Notes: generated by a model from the letters alone, not told the origin. Shown: positions 33,415 to 46,800, counted from the stretch's first letter. The stretch: 64,000 bases of DNA from Ligula intestinalis (GCA_036362985.1 JAYGXS010000010.1:10314178-10378177), one strand, 5' to 3'. A program made the numbers and translations.

Positions 33415-34195
33415 AGCAGATATGCGTGCCCCGGGTTGTTGTGGTAAAGAAGACAAAGACGCGATCACTGGGACAAAAATTGTAGTTCTTTGACATTTCG
33501 CCGACACACAAAAGGTCATCGGCAGAGAAATTAGCAAACAGCAGGCACAGGCAGGTTTTTTAGTTTAGCTACGAGTAAATTGGAGTGGGGGATGGGGGTA
33601 GCATTCATGGTTGGCCCCCGCTCACGCCGTCTCGCCATATCGTCTGTGTGCGCTTCCTTGGCGTCATGGCGTGCGGCCTTGACAGTGCGAGTACCTGGAC
33701 GCGAATTGGACCAAGCTTCTTGGTCACGCGAAAGGAGGGCAAAATAACTGGGCGGTATATCCACATGTTTGTTAATGGTGTCGGAGTCTGACACCTAGGC
33801 CTCCAGTAGTTCTCTCCTAACCTTAGTTCTGGCGTGTGCCCTTATCCGCGTGCCCATGAAGTCGAATTTGTGGCCTTCTGCCAAAGTGTGGGTAGCGATT
33901 TGGGACAGTGAGTCACCTTTACGCCCTGCCCGGTGTGCCCTGTACAATTGCGAGAACATTTGGGACATGGTACTTGATGAACGACGCCAGACTGCTGACC
34001 TATGTCAAGTGGGTTCTTGATTTGCACGGCACGTGAGTGTATGATAGGTAGCGGACGATGAGCTGAGCTCTACGGCGATGCGTTCAATTTCTTCTGACAC
34101 ATTTTTATTTACGGTAAAAGCAGCCAGGATGTTGGTGGCTCTCCTCTGTGTGTTCCCCGATAGTGCGTACGGGGGCAGTGGCTGACAAAGCTTTT
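33415..34195 (-). mobile_element. PLE family II, GIY-YIG end
   Basis: Minus strand. From 34195: the linker with SGNTQRRAT-like residues, then IKNPLDIGQQSGVVHQVPCP and CSRNCTGHTGQG (GIY-YIG strands, both altered) at 33842-34027. After a frameshift come SDTDTINKHVDIPPSYFALL-like residues (33530-33794) and a basic tail. A hammerhead relic follows at 33489-33531. A GIY-YIG endonuclease nicks target DNA in PLE retrotransposition; the Tyr-Ile-Gly strand here reads Cys-Thr-Gly, so it is likely inactive. Confidence 0.7.
33489..33531 (-). ncRNA. Hammerhead relic, PLE family II
   Basis: Minus strand: CTGCCGATGACC, a weak stem II, GGCGAAATGTC. The core has U4 changed to C, stem II pairs poorly, and stem III is ATGT as in the 29625 copy. 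Position 3' of the endonuclease supports homology with PLE hammerheads; activity is unlikely. Confidence 0.4.
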
Positions 34196-34199
34196 CGGG

Positions 34200-35090
34200 G
34201 ATCCATTACTTGCCGGTTGGTCTCGAAGATGTCGCAGTTCTCGCACTCGTCCCTTCATTCCACTGCAGTGTGTTTGAACCCCTGAAAGAGTGTTATAATA
34301 CAGCTGCGTTTTTGCGCCTTTGTTTGGTTACCATGGAAGTTGAACACTTGGGTAGTGTTAGTCGCCTTTCTTTAAGCCGTGGTGCTGTGTACTGTATTGG
34401 ATGTCGGATTTCCTTCGTAAAAATGGACGTTGATCTACATAAATGTACCCTAACTCATCCCTGAAGCTCCAATAAGTCTAACTTATGTTCAAGGTGCTTC
34501 CCCAAAAATCAAGTGCCTTCTATTAAGCGTCCACGCACAAAGCTAATACGTCAGAAAAATATTCTAAGATTATTTGACTGTATTCGAGTTCGGTCTATAC
34601 ACTCTTTTGAAATCTTTCTGCAATCAATATGCATCTAGGCGTACAACGGCAAGGCATCGTTCGAAGTTCGAATCGGAAGGGTTTTCACCGAGTTGCAAAA
34701 TACAAGCTTAACTCGCTGAAGACCCCCCGATTCCAACTGCGAAGGATGCCTTGCCGTTGTTTGCCACTTCTAATGTTGTTTACCAATTTACATGTACTTG
34801 CGGATGCAAGTACATAGGACGAGCACAACGGCAATTGGCAGCCAGAGAAAAAGAGCACTTGCCGAGTTGGTTATTAAGACAGGAGAATAGGACCCCCCGT
34901 TCTTCTATCACCGAACACCTATTGGATACGAGTCATTCTGTTGACCCTAAAACATCCTTCCGAGTACTTGTTCGGGCACGAACAACTCGTATCTTACGCT
35001 ACCTGGAGGCAGCATACATAAGGCGGATTAAACCTGACCTATGTAAACAACTGGAGCATGTGGTGAACCTAACCCTGCCATGGTAGCACC
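34200..35090 (+). mobile_element. PLE family III, GIY-YIG end
   Basis: The 34751-35086 frame encodes a GIY-YIG endonuclease: SNVVYQFTCTCGCKYIGRAQ supplies both signature strands, then REKEHLPSWLL, SSITEHLLDTSHSVDPKTSF, RYLEAAYIRRIKPDLCKQLE and a final LTLPW. The YIG triplet, the following Arg, the helical His and the late Glu are all present, so this domain looks intact. Upstream (34210-34464) lies a Cys-rich remnant (YCIGC...HKC) that may be the CCHH-like linker. RT is absent. A hammerhead lies 206 bases downstream on the same strand. Confidence 0.75.
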
Positions 35091-35295
35091 GGCTCCTTGT
35101 TAACCCACACCCTTCCTACCTTTTTGCCTCAGATGTTTTTGCCTTAGACAGTTATCTGCGTTTTTTTGCTGCCCATAATTTTTGAATTCCTACTTTATTG
35201 ATTGTCTCTTGGCTAACTCAAGTGACCCTGATGTTTTGGATCTATTTTTCTGTATGAATTCAATTCTGTAATTTATCATTCGTTATTCTGTTTAT

Positions 35296-35366
35296 ACAGC
35301 TAGTGGAAGCGGCTGATGAGCGCTCGCGAAATTTATGGTGCCATTAAATTCTGCTGCATACGCTGT
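35296..35366 (+). ncRNA. Type I hammerhead ribozyme, PLE family III 3' region
   Basis: Outer stem I ACAGC (35296-35300) pairs with GCTGT (35362-35366). Inner stem I AGCGG (35308-35312) pairs with CTGCT (35351-35355). Between them is an internal loop, as used for tertiary contacts in natural hammerheads. Core CTGATGA 35313-35319, stem II GCG/CGC 35320-35327, GAA 35328-35330. Stem III is a hairpin, 35331-35349, with ATTTA/TAAAT at its base. Predicted cleavage follows T35350. Every invariant base is present and all three stems close, so it is a strong candidate for in-cis cleavage. Confidence 0.85.
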
Positions 35367-36339
35367 CTTCAAATGTTTACCTGGGAAACGATGTTTCAAA
35401 TTTACCTGCAGACTAAAGCAGCAAATTTGATTTGCGGTAGCTGTAAAACTGACGTTGTTCCTCAAAACCATAAGTAAGGATGATGTTAGAGACCACGGCA
35501 TTGATAGTTTTCTTTCTGTTTTGAGAACATTTCCGAAAGAGGTGAACATATTGCTTGCTTAGATATATATCCGTTTTAGCTTCTGATATGAACGTGTGTT
35601 TCTTAGCGACCTTATCGGTGAGTAAATCAAAGCTAACTTTGTCTCCTGAAGCCCATTGTAAACGTTACATTCAACGTATGCAAACTATGCAAGGATCAAC
35701 TGACAGAACGCAACGCAGACAGGAAAAAAGACGCTGTTAAAGACGATGGAATTTATGATTTTCGGCAATATATCTTAAGCTACCTAATAAATACACACCA
35801 TTTGAATAAACTTTAATTATTGGTTATTCGTGTGTGGTTCCTCATATGCTGCTGACAAGCTAATTATTTTTAGTTTTCTGGTTGGTCTCCTGTTCTAATA
35901 TTGTGTCATTTTAATGAATTCCTTACCTTTTTTCTTTTTCAACTCACTTAGGGCTAGGTCAACATTTTTTGCCCATGTAGGGTAGAATAAGCAACGTATA
36001 GTAATCCTCAAAATCCAGAGGCCCTGTGATTTTAACCAACAAATGCAGTCAACAACATCGACTGCTTGGCTGTAAATGTGTTGGACTTTCGGCTATTACT
36101 ACATATTGACTGTAACTTAGTCAGACCTGAACGATTATTATAAGTTTGAGCGCATATGTAACGATCAGCGGTAAAGTCGATCAAAAAGGGACCTTACACT
36201 TAATTTTCTCACAACAAAAACTCACACGCAGCATGAACCTACCGAGAAATGCTAATTTCCAGACTAGGCAGATCAGGCCAAACTGCCTAATTTTGAACGT
36301 AAACATCAGAAAAACTGTCGCTTGGGCGAAATCTGATAC

Positions 36340-36609
36340 CTTATCATAGTTGGCTATAGGTAGCATGTAATGGGTACCACAATTAGCCGGTCTTTTATTC
36401 ATTGCAACAGAACTAAGTTTATTCTTGAAAGCATTGATTTGAACTTTTCTGTAGGTATGCCACCTGCCGTATCCATTCCCCTTTAACACACTTTTAATCT
36501 TGTCCTGCCATTTGGAAACGACGTATGTGGAAAAGAGATTGCATCCATTACGTAATCTAGTAGCAGTTTCGTTTCCTGCTATGGTCACACTACCGTCAGT
36601 GACGGAAAC
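36340..36609 (-). CDS. Candidate exon, unidentified
   Basis: Minus strand, exactly 90 codons between ATGCATAG (AG at 36610-36611) and AAG then GTATCAG. It begins VSVTDGSVTIAGNETATRLR, contains VVSKWQDKIKSVLKGNGYGR and ends THYMLPIANYDK. NETA is a possible N-glycosylation site. No family recognised and no transposon motif. The frame continues open past the donor for 50 codons, so it could also be unspliced. It may belong to the same minus-strand gene as 32662-33069. Confidence 0.28.
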
Positions 36610-36619
36610 CTATGCATCA

Positions 36620-39600
36620 GTTGGCCGACAGTTGTAGCTAAATGGTCTTTTGATTGGTCTGAATGTGAATGGATATCGGCATGCACGAAGGGTCAAGGTA
36701 GGGATGGGCCCACAGGTATTTTCCCACCGGATCTATTGTTTGAACGGATTCAAATCGAGTAGGCTATATTTTAAAGACTAGAAAATGTACTCACCTCGTG
36801 CTTACATTTCTTTACGCATTCTTTAAAGCGGACGCGTCTTTCGAGTTCTGCTTTGCGTTTTCATTTCGCCTTATAATCTTCCATGCGAAAACTTTAATTG
36901 GCAGCATAGTGCATGATAAAAGAAGTGGTTGATGAACTCAGATGTAGCTGGCGTACGTAACTCACCAAAAATCATTCAAACGATGCAGTTAATAGTCCTT
37001 AACATGCACGTTTACATGTGCGTGGCGTTCATTCAAGGGACCTTACAATGAGAAAGTCTGCTAACGTTTAAAATTGGCGGCCTTTTACGTTTTTTTAAGT
37101 TTTTTGTGGGCCTTGGCATGCAGTAAGTTTTACCTATCAGGTGATGTTAATCGAATTTATGGAATGTGTTTTTGGTTAAAAAGGAACAGCTAAGCTGTGA
37201 TTTAAGGTTGGGTTTTGAGCAACATTAACCTCACGAATTTTAATCACGCAAGTATGTCTTTAGAACTTCATTTACTTCCGGTCGACTGCGAAAAACAACA
37301 TCCGTAAAATAGGTTTACTTTTGTTGTAATCAATTTTTGAATATTAATTTGGGTGCTCGAGGGCAGTTTTTCACTACGCATAAAATAACATTATCATTTA
37401 AGTTAATATCAGGATGAAGGGCGTATAAAAACTGTTATAGGTTTGAGCCTACTTACAAGCCCGAAATCGCCATTCAAGTTGCATCGTATGTGTTGGGTTC
37501 AGAATGATTCGTATGAGCATATAGCCTTACTTCGACCATCGTCATATCTGTTGAGCCTTATATCGTATCTTCTTAATTTCTTACCGAATAAAATATTATT
37601 CTATCACGGAACATAAAAAAGTCTTAATATTTAGACCCTTAAGGGAAACGAAATGGCAGATCGAACTCAAACATCCTTCGAAGATTTTAAAAAATATGTT
37701 TTTTCTCTCATGCGCAACGGTTTACGCAGGATGGTTTGTGTATAATCGTATATATTCGAATATGCTACGATATCAATGATCGATAAGAAAATGCACTTTA
37801 TTTAAAAGTCTTTTTAATGGAGTGTGCCTTTTTCACTCAACTGCAAATAAGCAAATTGAAAAGCTGCCATCCTGGCCTATTTTACATATTCTCGTATTAT
37901 TTAGCTTTTAAGCAAGACCTTCTAAATGTGAACGCGTTTCAGAAACTTTCTCACTGAGTGCAGCGGCATTTACTCAACAAAACAGTCTTACCGACAATTA
38001 AAGATAAAGCCGGAATCTTTACATTTTTCCGACAGAAATTTCCAATCGCATCCGACAGAACACATGCTACTGCCGCACTGCGTACAACGATTCATTTACT
38101 GACGCACTGGAACCCGGTATAAAACTTCCGTGCAGGCTTGCATTTGGCTGGCCAAGAAAAGCAAATAATTCAGAAATATACATTTTAACCCCATTCGTTT
38201 ACGGGAAGCAGTCATTGCTACCATAATAATCACTATTTGGATTGTCCTGTTCGTCTTCATCTAAAAGAATCGTGTTGTACAATTTCCATTGTATCACGGT
38301 TTTTAGAGACTCATCTTCCGATGAAATTTGATATTTCAGCTTCAGTAAGCTATTTTTTATTTTGGTCGGCTTTTGCATAGATAGGAGATTGCAAGTACAT
38401 TGACGATAAGGCCTAAGCAGTGTACGAATAGTTAAGATTTAATGTCTAGTGTTCAAACTTTGACTGAACCCGGATTTCGAACAAAAACCTCAGCTCCGCC
38501 TGCTAACAAGAATCCGAAAGAGACTAAGTAAAACGACATAATACTTTTCCCTAACCATAATCGGTGTTTTCTTTCGCGTACGCATAGAAAACATTAACAC
38601 TTCCGTGTATGAAATTCTAGGAAGTTCAAATATGACTTCAGTACCGACGGACAAGCCGAGCCTTTGAATGATCTGTCACGTACATGCACGGTAGTTTTAA
38701 GTTGGATTTCCATTCGTCGGTTTTAATTTAAACCTGATTTTGTAAAATTAAGAACTCGAAAAAAGTCAACAGTGATTTGATTTATTCTGAGTCAGTGTGC
38801 AAAAAACATTTCGACTTCCATTTTGAACAATTAGGTTGCAACCCCGCGCAAATGCTATGGAATTTTAATCGAATAAAGCAAGACTTGCTTTTTTTCATTT
38901 AATCTTTTAAAGAAAATGCGTTTTCACCAACCGTCCTCGTTAATAAATTGATTATAAATGTTTTCATGACGTTTGCTACGAGCCACTTAATTTAAGATTG
39001 TAAAACTGCACGTGTCTAAGTATAGGGAGACCTGCATAAGTTTAAATATGAACATCAAAAACATTGGCGGACATAACTATACATTTTACAGACGAGGGTC
39101 GTCATACTGACTACAATAATGCTTATCAACAAGCTCAGATACTGCAGTAATGGAATCGACTTGGTAGTACATCAACTGTTATCCAGTTATCTTCGCCGGC
39201 AGTACTATCTGTCCAAACTAACTGCTGCTACAGCTGATTTCAGAGCTCGGAAAATGAGGCTCAAGGCAAAGTCAGAGGTGAAGAAGTGAGTTCCATTACC
39301 GAAAATCATTTTACAGTGTTAATCAAGCAACACTGCAATTTAAAATTATATCGCAAAGTGGTCGCCATTATTCTAATCTTTGGCTCATATAGCAAAGAAG
39401 GATTTATGAGTCTGTGGCCCTTGCAGTCATTTGTCTTTTAAATACTGAACATCTGCCACAAAGGAATTTTTTTCAAATCCGTTGAGGAAATGCAGGTTGC
39501 ATAGGATTCTTACGTGGACCATCACGGAGAATTCTGAGAAGAGTTAGTAGGCTCATCTTTTCTGACACGTAGGTGAGGGAATTGAACCAAGTTGGCTTCC

Positions 39601-40999
39601 TTTGTCCGATTAAGTCCCCTAGCCGGCACCCGCTAATTAATGTGTTGTCGCAGGCCAAGAGTTTATGAACATTGACCACTCCACGTAAATTTGATCGACC
39701 ATTTTTGATGCAAACGGGGACATGAGAAAGCTCAGAGTTCGTTATCTGTTAATAAATAACATAGATTAAGGTCTAATAATAGTGCGATAGAAGATAAAGA
39801 ATGTATGCAGGCAGTTGTTTTAAGAGAAATTATATGTAACTTATGCATGCTTAAGTCTAGTCTAAAGGTACTTGCAGCTGTTTGAATAAATGCTTATTGC
39901 GGCATGGATGCGCAGAATAAATTTTACAAAGACTTACGTTATGACACGTGTAGCGCAGCAAAAGAAAAAAACGTAAACATAGGCGATTTCGGCTACAGAC
40001 GTTAACGCGCACCGTAATTGCGTACCTTCCTTTATGCGTTGTGGCAGATGACTGTTGTGAAGCTGGGTAAGGTCCTTGCTTTTCCCAGAAAATGTTTTTT
40101 CTGAAAATAATTTCGTCTCTTCTGGGATCCGACAGGAACAACTAATGACAATTTCTACGTAAGATCAGTCATTATTGAATTGAGCAGAGATCTATTCTGT
40201 CATTCACCTTAATGACGTCAGAAGAAATTGCCATGCGCAACGCTAATTTTCCACGTATTTTGCTAATTAAATTTTAAAAGTTAAACTTATCGAGAAAAGG
40301 CTCCAAAACACTAGGCGTGGCATGGCATGAAAGAAAGGAAACACGTTGTGAATTTATGTTCGTGCCTCGATAAGACCTATTGTGTCCGGACTCTTTTTAA
40401 CATTCAATGAGGTGTACTGAGAGAAATTAGGCATCTTGAGATGACTATTTATGATTGAGTAGCTTTTATTAATTATTAATATGCTGCATTATTGCTCTGG
40501 TGTATGGTGGAACATTGTTGCTCTAATATGGAACAAACAATGAGCTGAAAGCTGCAAATGATCATTACAACCTCTACTGAATTTGTTGTCTGCTTGTGGT
40601 GACAACATTAGGGTAAAGGTCTTATATTAAAGCCTTCAGTTTGGGGGAGAGTATTTTCTACACACAGATATCAGAACCACGGCATCCAGCATAAATAAAT
40701 CGAGAAAAAATTTTGGTATTTTAAGTTCAACAAAAAGTGCCTAACATTGTCTGACCCACGCAGGCTCACGAAAAGATTACATCGCTTTTATGGCCGTACT
40801 AAAAGCTTATCTCGGATTATCCTATTTATATAAAGGTTATATTCACCTTGATTATGAGGTAAGCTGGAAACGTTCAAGCTAGGCCTCGTTTAACTTTTGG
40901 TCAGAACTGTCTGAAATAAATCAATTAAACAACCGACTTAACATCTTTGCAAATTACATCACTGAAAATGAAAGTAGAGCAACCGATGACCTTAAACAT
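36620..40999. other. no gene recognised
   Basis: More than 4 kb of AT-rich sequence without a recognisable transposon, RNA gene or convincing exon. Minus-strand frames at 39473-39679 and 39857-40141 have no known motif. Probably intron of a minus-strand gene or intergenic. Confidence 0.45.
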
Positions 41000-43370
41000 A
41001 AAAGATTTAAAATATGGATCTGAAGCAGAAATCATTATTTTGTTGCCACCAGAATTCTAGCTGATATAGAGAAATGCCAACTGAAAAATTTATTGACATA
41101 TTCTCTGATCTTAGGGTGCCGACATTTAACAGCCCCGTATGTTTGCGATCGATAGGGGGGGGGGCAATGTCGTCCTTGCTCTGCCCATTCGATAGCAGCC
41201 TCACCCCGAGGTATTAAAAGCTGTCTACTTCTTCAAGTTCATGGCCATTAATCCCCAGAGGTGCCTTCTCCTGGTCAGGGATGCAGTTTGGGAATAACTT
41301 TGTCTTTCCGGAATTTATGGACATACCAATAGACATATCGATCTCATTTAACCGCGACAGTACAGACTGCAGACCATCAAAGCTTGAGGTTAGCAGCGTA
41401 ATATCATCAGCTTAGTCGAGATGAGTTAATCGGCGTCCGGGTGCAAGCTTAAAGCCGCGTTCTTCGTACTTCCCAAGGATCCAGTCAATGACGAAGTTTA
41501 ACAGAATAGATGAAAGGACACAGCCCTGTTGGACACCAGACCTGATATCGAAAGGTTGAGAGAGATTGTTGTGGACCAAAACTCGTGCGATGGTGGACCG
41601 ATAGCAGACCTTCATCGTGGCAATGAGTTTGGTCGGCTCTCCAACCACTTCCATTATTCGCCACAGGGACTCACGACGGATGGAATCATATGCGGCGGCG
41701 ATGTCGACAAAACAGACAGCCATCGGTTGCTTGTAGCTATGGCGGGATTTAGAATGCGCCGAAGTGTGAATATCTAATTCGCACATCCACGCCCAACACG
41801 GAATCCATTTTGGTTTGGGTCGTTTCCTGGAGTCACGTACAGAATGGAAGCGCCTGAGAAGAACAATAGCGAATATATTTGCAGCAACGGCGGTAGTTCT
41901 CGCACCTTGTCTTATCTCCCTTCTTGTGGACAGGTACAAGGATGCCTGAGCCCCAGTCATCGGGAACGGCCTCTTTTCGTCGACACAGGACTCGTAGATT
42001 TCTGCGAGAATAACATCCTCTCCGCACGCTTTGTTGGTTCGTAGCCTGTGCATTGCATCGGTAACTTCGTCTTGGGAAGGATGGTGAAACGACTGCGTAG
42101 GTAAAAGAGGGTTGAAATTCCGCTGTGGAGAAGAGGGAGGGTGTGATGGGTTTTTCATAAAAGCTAAGGAGGTGCTGGTAATGTTCACACCAGTGATCGT
42201 CCTTGGCCGAGTTGTCAGCAATAAAGCCTCCATTCAGATCGCGAACAGAATCACTGAGTGTCAGGGGCTTACCACTAACTTGGCGGACGACTTGGTACAA
42301 GGTTCGAGTTTCACCAACATTTGAAGCTTGCTCCATAGAATTCGCTGTTTCGGAACAATACTTCTGCCGGTCATCTCAAGCCGACTTTGCTGTCAGCTTT
42401 CGAAGTTGGCGGAAGGAGGCATTGTTGCAGGACCTGGTTCGAGTTGTCTTGAACGACAGCTGGAGGGTTCTTCCGCTGATCCAGTTACTGCGGCGCCACT
42501 GAGTGAATCCGAGAATTTTCTCAGCTGTCCTATAGATGGATGTCTTCAGCGGAGGCCGCTTGCTTCTGCCTTCGCTATCAGCCTGGGTCGTAAGATGGGA
42601 CCGGATTTCTGTGCTGAGGGCCTCGGTAGTGTTGGTTTGCCCGAGCTTTGCTACATCAAGGCGTCTCGCACGTGGCATTTTGGGTGCAGATGACAGGTGA
42701 AACTTCAGGCACTTACGGTGGAGAACATAGTCAGACCCGTTGACATTACCAGTTTTGACACCTCGAATCGATCTGCTATCGTGGATCCAGCTGTGAAACC
42801 GTGAGCCAACTATAATGTAACCGATTTGACTGGCGGTACGGCCGCCGCTCGAATGCCAGGTCAGTAGATGTTTGTTACGATGCTGAAAGCATGTGTTTGT
42901 AACAAACAGTCGGTTCTGTTCAGCAAACTGCAGCATCCTCTCCCCATTTTCGTTTCAAGAGCCAAGTCCAAAATGACCAAGAAGGTGGCTGTTTGACGGG
43001 TCACCAGGTCCAGTCCGGCCATTCCAATCCCCGGGAACAATCAGCAGAGCGTGGCAAGGGAGCTTTTTAACCAATGTTTGTAGCTGAGAGTAAAACATCT
43101 CTTCATCGCATTGGGCAGCAGAGGACGTTGGTGCATAAACTGCGACCACGTATATGTTTTTAAGTGGCTCTTCAAGCGCACATAGGCCATGCGTTCATTT
43201 ACTGGTTCGCAGGCAGTAGGGCACGGCTCGTTTGTTGCAATGGGGCAATTGCAACACGATGTCTGCCGGAGGAGTCTTGTGGGCCACTGTGCTATAAGGT
43301 GGGGTGGGAGTCCATTCCAGAAACCTGAGTCAGGGAGTCAGAACTCGGACAGGCAGCAGACATTTATTTG
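41000..43370 (-). mobile_element. RTE-type LINE relic
   Basis: Minus strand. The endonuclease shows VAVYAPTSSAAQCDEEMFYS and VPGDWNGRTGPGD (42955-43149), then TWHSSGGRTASQIGYIIVGS, where the catalytic Asp of the QIDY motif is Gly, and GSDYVLHRKCL, with Tyr for the final catalytic His. The RT shows WGSGILVPVHKKGDKTRCEN, PMAVCFVDIAAAYDSIRRES and FDIRSGVQQGCVLSSILLNF (41412-42233). The active-site box reads stop-Ala-Asp-Asp-Ile because the Tyr codon is TAA. The C-terminal part runs to about 41000. Similar endonucleases are often mis-annotated as craniofacial development protein 2. Inactive. Confidence 0.82.
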
Positions 43371-43374
43371 GTGC

Positions 43375-43795
43375 TGATAAAGGCTGCGCACCATCAGTTA
43401 TTGGAAACCGTTAGCTACCGTCTCCCGCCGCTTGGAGTTAGAGTTACACACCGAGTACAATCAACTAACAAGCGCCAATTAATGCGGCTGAAAGGCCCAC
43501 TGTTACGAATGGAAACGTCTGGAATTGTTGACTCAGCATGGTGTAGTTGTGGAACAGGCAACTACGTCCGAGCAACTGGGAAATTACTACACAAGCACTT
43601 GCTGGAACATGATATAGCAATGAGAAGGAAGGACACTTGCTCTTAGGTGATAGGCCATTCCATGGGACACGGTCACACCTTTGAATTTGACGTGATCGAA
43701 AGTATCGTGATGACTTACAAACGTGTGAGTTGTTACGCGCCTGCTTTTTGGTTCTCACATCCAAAAGCCCCAGGGAGGTAGCTGAATCTTGCGTC
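43375..43795 (+). mobile_element. PLE family IV, GIY-YIG end
   Basis: Plus strand: LPPLGVRVTHRVQSTNKRQL, MRLKGPLLRMETSGIVDSAW, CSCGTGNYVRATGKLLHKHL and LEHDIAMRRKDT (43368-43646), a stop, then GHGHTFEFDVIESIV and a final FSHPKAPG. The layout equals the family I endonuclease at 15.7-16.6 kb, but GVVYRVW is IVDSAW and the YIG strand is YVRA, so key residues are changed. It abuts the 5' end of the RTE relic and faces the opposite way. Confidence 0.68.
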
Positions 43796-43819
43796 TACAA
43801 CAGCTCTTTGGTGAAGAGG

Positions 43820-46800
43820 CTAGAGGCCTTTCATTATGGCAGAAGCATCAATGGGTAGATCCGAGAGACATGATACCTCTGCTTCCCTGTGGAGAACTCT
43901 TAGAGAGGGTCGAACACTGTGACTAGGTTCGGGGGCATGGCAGCGGTGGTGGTGATTTGGATGACCGGGTTGTGAACAGGTACACCAAAACGGCTGACCT
44001 AGGAGTGCGTTATGATGGGCAACCGGCAGGACAGAGGCGAGATGATGGCGACATCTTGTAGCAACCCGTGATTGCGCGGAGATCGGCGTTGTGTGCTGAC
44101 TGGAAGTGGCGGAGGCTGGAAGAGCTGATTGTGGGAGACCAGATTGGTGCCGCATAGGTTCGATGCGGCTTGACCAACGCTTTAAATGTGGTCGCCAGGG
44201 TAACTTTGGCGCAGCCCTAGGATGTGCCTGCAAGGGCATTGAGGACCATGGTGCATTGGCACACTTTGCTTGCGATCTCCCTCGCATGCTCCGCGAAAGT
44301 GAAGAGTGTATCTAAACGGACGCCAGCGAGCTTGGGCTTACGGACCAGTGGCAAAGACGCGCCGTTGAAGACGATGGCCTGGTGACGATTGTTCTCTTCT
44401 GAGTCCAGCGTGAAAACAGTGACGGGGTACTTGAATGCCGAGATCGCCAATCAGCGTTAAAAGAAGATGTTTCCGACATAAGGCATATATTCCGAAAGGA
44501 CTTTCGTAGCCTGATTTATGTGATGATGCTGGCACAAGAAGGTGACATCTTCCGTGTATTATACCACTTTTGCAGGTGCCGGAGAAGTGCGACGTCCCGC
44601 ATGTAGAAGTTGAACAGCATCGGACTGAGCACAGAGCCTTGAGGAACGCTGCAGGTCTGCTTAAGAGGCGTTAAGAGAGTGCCACAGAAAATTACACGAT
44701 CGTGGCGGTCACAGATGTAAGCCACCGACCATCGGACGAGGCCAGTCGGGACGTTCAGGGAGATGAAGTCCTGTGGGAGCTGATGGTGGCAGACGCAGCT
44801 GAAGGTTCGTGACACGACAATTGAGACGGCTACGGTCCGCAAAGTGGGCTTCTGTTAATTAAAGCCCTCGACGTTGGCGTCGCTGAGTTCAAAAAGCACC
44901 GTTGTTGTACAACGACCCGATCTAAAATCATGTTGGTGACTAGAATGATCCGTTGCAGACGTCGGAATTGGCTGGAGGAGTTGTTCTAGAATCTTTGCTA
45001 GTGGGCTGAGGAGGGTGATTGGGCGATACGAGGTCACTACGCTGGAGTTCTTGCTAGCTGTGACCAGTGGCGCCAGCAATCGGGATGATTGAGCTAGTCA
45101 GTGAAAGGATGAAATGGCAGTCAAGTAAGCAGCCAACTTAGGCCCGATATGGCGCAAATGGATAGGTGCCAGACCATCTGGCCCTAAGGCTTTCGAGGCT
45201 TTCTTTTTCTCGACGGCGATGAGGAGAGCACCGACCGAGAAGGAAATGTCCTGATATGGGGCTTATAGTCAGATGAGGCAGGGAGCGCTGAGTTTTGGGA
45301 GTGGACACCGAGTGGGGCGAGAACAGTGTGTTCAAATTCGTGGCAATCTCACCGTTTTTTGAAATGAAGATGCCGTCCCCGAAGCTAATAGACTTGTAAG
45401 GTGTGTCAGCTCGGAGCTTGGTCAGATTGCGTAGAAGTTTCCAGTTGGCAGCTGAGTCGCTGCAGGACTTGCAATCTGCAACTAGTTCATGCAAGCATTG
45501 GCGTTTTTCGTCGTTGACTGTCTTGTTGATCAAGCCGTTGAGTTCGCCGACGTGCGGGTCATTGGCATCACGCAGTCTTGTGTTATCACCCTCTCGTTCC
45601 AGGCCGGAGGCTTCAGGCGGATAGTTTGGGCGAATTCTGGGAATGCGGCCGTTCGGTATGTGGTGACCTGCTGGTGCCAGAAGCAGTTAACGAACGGCTT
45701 GCTTTGTCGTTTTGACACAAGTGGGGGGAGTGGTAGAAGATCGGTTCCAGCTTTGCATTCGGCGGTAAACGCTGCCCAGTCGCTTCGCTTAAAGTTAATG
45801 AAGTGCCTATTTGAAGCTTTGATACATTTGGCGGTGGTGGGTAATTCGAGCACTATGGGGAGATGATGGTTCCATAAGCTAAGTTTCGTGCTCCAGGTGG
45901 TGGAGGCTACCAGGCTGAGACTGGCGAGGGAAACACCGGGAGAGCTGGGGGCACCATAAGGCGGGAGCCGTGCTAGACTGTCCTCGTTGAGGAGTAAGAA
46001 GGGAGCGTGTTCTAGTTCATCGGTCACGGCTTCTTCCCACGGATCGACCGCCAAGTTGGAGCACCACATGTCATGGTGGGCACTGAAGTCACGTAACACC
46101 AAGCTGTCTCCAGAACGTAAGTAGGAAGCAATGAAAGCAGTGAAACCGGAAGGAAAACTGCAGATTGGAGGGATTTAGATATTCACGACGGTAAATGGCA
46201 CCGTGTCAATGTTGAGGTAAATTGCCGGTTCTTCCTTGGGATCGGCACCAAGCAAGGGGAACTGATGGTGGGCAATGGATTTGTCCACCAAGAAGGCCAA
46301 GCCTCTACATTTGTTGCGACCGCAGTCATGACGGACGATCGTGTAGTTGGCACAAGATGGGACCTTGGTGGGGTTAGTCCATTCTGTCTCTTGGATAGCC
46401 GCTATGACTATGCTGTGCGAACGCATGAAGGCAAAGAGCTGGTCAAGCTTGTCAAGTAAGCCGTTGGTGTTAAACTGTAGAATCTTAAGGGCAGGTGGTG
46501 TGGCAAGGTTGAAACTTGAGGACTGGAGGCATAGGAGAATATGGACGCACGGGACAGTTAGGACACGTGAAGGCGGGCGACCAATTGGCAGATTTTGCAA
46601 GACAACTATAGTGAAGATGATACCCAACAGTGCAGGAGCCGCAACGTACAGGCCAGTCGCGGCGGCTCAGGTGGACTTGGCAGAACGAGGAATACCAAAG
46701 AGGTCCAGGGCTAGCCTCAATCTTGGCGGCCGGGAGTGGCTGCTCCTTCATCAAAAACGCAGATGGGGAGGAGGGGTGATAGACCCAACGTAGGGAGATT

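Noticed and set aside
41529..42502. Plus-strand frames over the RTE element
   Set aside because: Antisense shadows of the RTE reverse transcriptase.
45489..45866. Plus-strand 125-codon frame within the Jockey-type LINE
   Set aside because: Antisense to the LINE endonuclease/linker on the minus strand.
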